Source: Apibacter sp. B3706 (GTDB lineage: Bacteria > Bacteroidota > Bacteroidia > Flavobacteriales > Weeksellaceae). From it: DNA of 64,000 nt. The notes beneath the pieces are model-generated. The model searched no databases. It was given only the letters and a program-made list of their open reading frames with translations, and was not told the origin of the DNA. Below are positions 64,000 through 64,000 of the stretch, one piece after another. The translations under genes were made by a program, and so were the position numbers. The first letter of the stretch is position 1. Every line of letters begins with the position of its first letter. Location: NCBI RefSeq assembly GCF_011082725.1, contig NZ_CP049715.1:496001-560000 (forward strand), written 5' to 3'.

Positions 64000-64000
64000 T

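Noticed and set aside
1-64000. CRISPR arrays, tRNA or rRNA genes, insertion sequences and prophage
   Set aside because: Read-through of intergenic regions showed no regularly spaced repeats, cloverleaf-like sequences, transposase frames or phage genes.

Overview
The window is a gene-dense, very AT-rich stretch of a Bacteroidota chromosome, most probably class Flavobacteriia. The evidence is the type IX secretion translocon gene sprA followed by gcvH and a vanZ-like gene, a subtilase with a type A T9SS sorting domain, families largely confined to this phylum (DUF3810, the tandem DUF1573 proteins, the Cys-rich HYC_CC_PP type), and -7 promoter boxes of the form TAnnTTTG in front of many genes. 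The low GC and small intergenic gaps would fit a host-associated Weeksellaceae-like organism, but that placement is inference. No tRNA, rRNA, CRISPR array, insertion sequence or prophage was seen; almost everything looks like core genome.

Layout. 1-4 kb: end of rpsA, D-lactate dehydrogenase, a DNA glycosylase and the bifunctional NAD(P)HX repair enzyme. 4-7 kb (minus strand): a CLC chloride transporter overlapping a membrane protein. 7-18.5 kb: malic enzyme, ruvA, sprA, gcvH, vanZ-like, and an RRM protein. 18.5-26 kb (minus): a probable metal TonB receptor with its Cys-rich partner, purH behind an SRPBCC/GyrI-like protein, two DUF1573 proteins and an old-yellow-enzyme reductase. 26-31 kb: a TolC/HlyD/two-permease efflux operon without an ATPase gene. 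31-40 kb: PEP carboxykinase, a UvrD/PcrA helicase, catalase plus ankyrin protein, and a large membrane protein of the misnamed site-specific recombinase family. 40-44 kb (minus): pepT plus a T9SS-exported subtilase, and ribA. 44-54.8 kb (plus): a sigma-54 activator without a DNA-binding domain, guaA, DUF2461, a VIT1-type transporter, a LolC/E-like permease with a DUF3810 metallopeptidase, an Ig-like lipoprotein, a haem-binding protein and an LD-carboxypeptidase. 54.9-58.2 kb: gtrA, agmatine deiminase and an isolated nuoN. 58.5-62 kb (minus): a cobalamin riboswitch controlling a BtuB-like receptor and a BtuG-like propeller lipoprotein. 62-64 kb: a MerR regulator, an acidic small protein, and the end of a glycosyltransferase operon.

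How the genes connect. ldhA, maeB, pckA and nuoN point to an organism that handles pyruvate, malate and PEP and has both fermentation and respiration. SprA would export the sorting-domain subtilase, and the co-transcribed PepT could finish digestion of the resulting peptides in the cytoplasm. Two outer-membrane uptake systems are present, one for cobalamin and one probably for copper or a similar metal. The most informative non-coding element is the cobalamin riboswitch, whose P1 stem begins immediately downstream of a consensus -7 box.

Several start codons were revised. ldhA starts at 644, the LolC/E-like permease probably at 49003, the second DUF1573 protein at 24949 and the Ig-like lipoprotein at 51629. 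sprA appears to have no ATG start.
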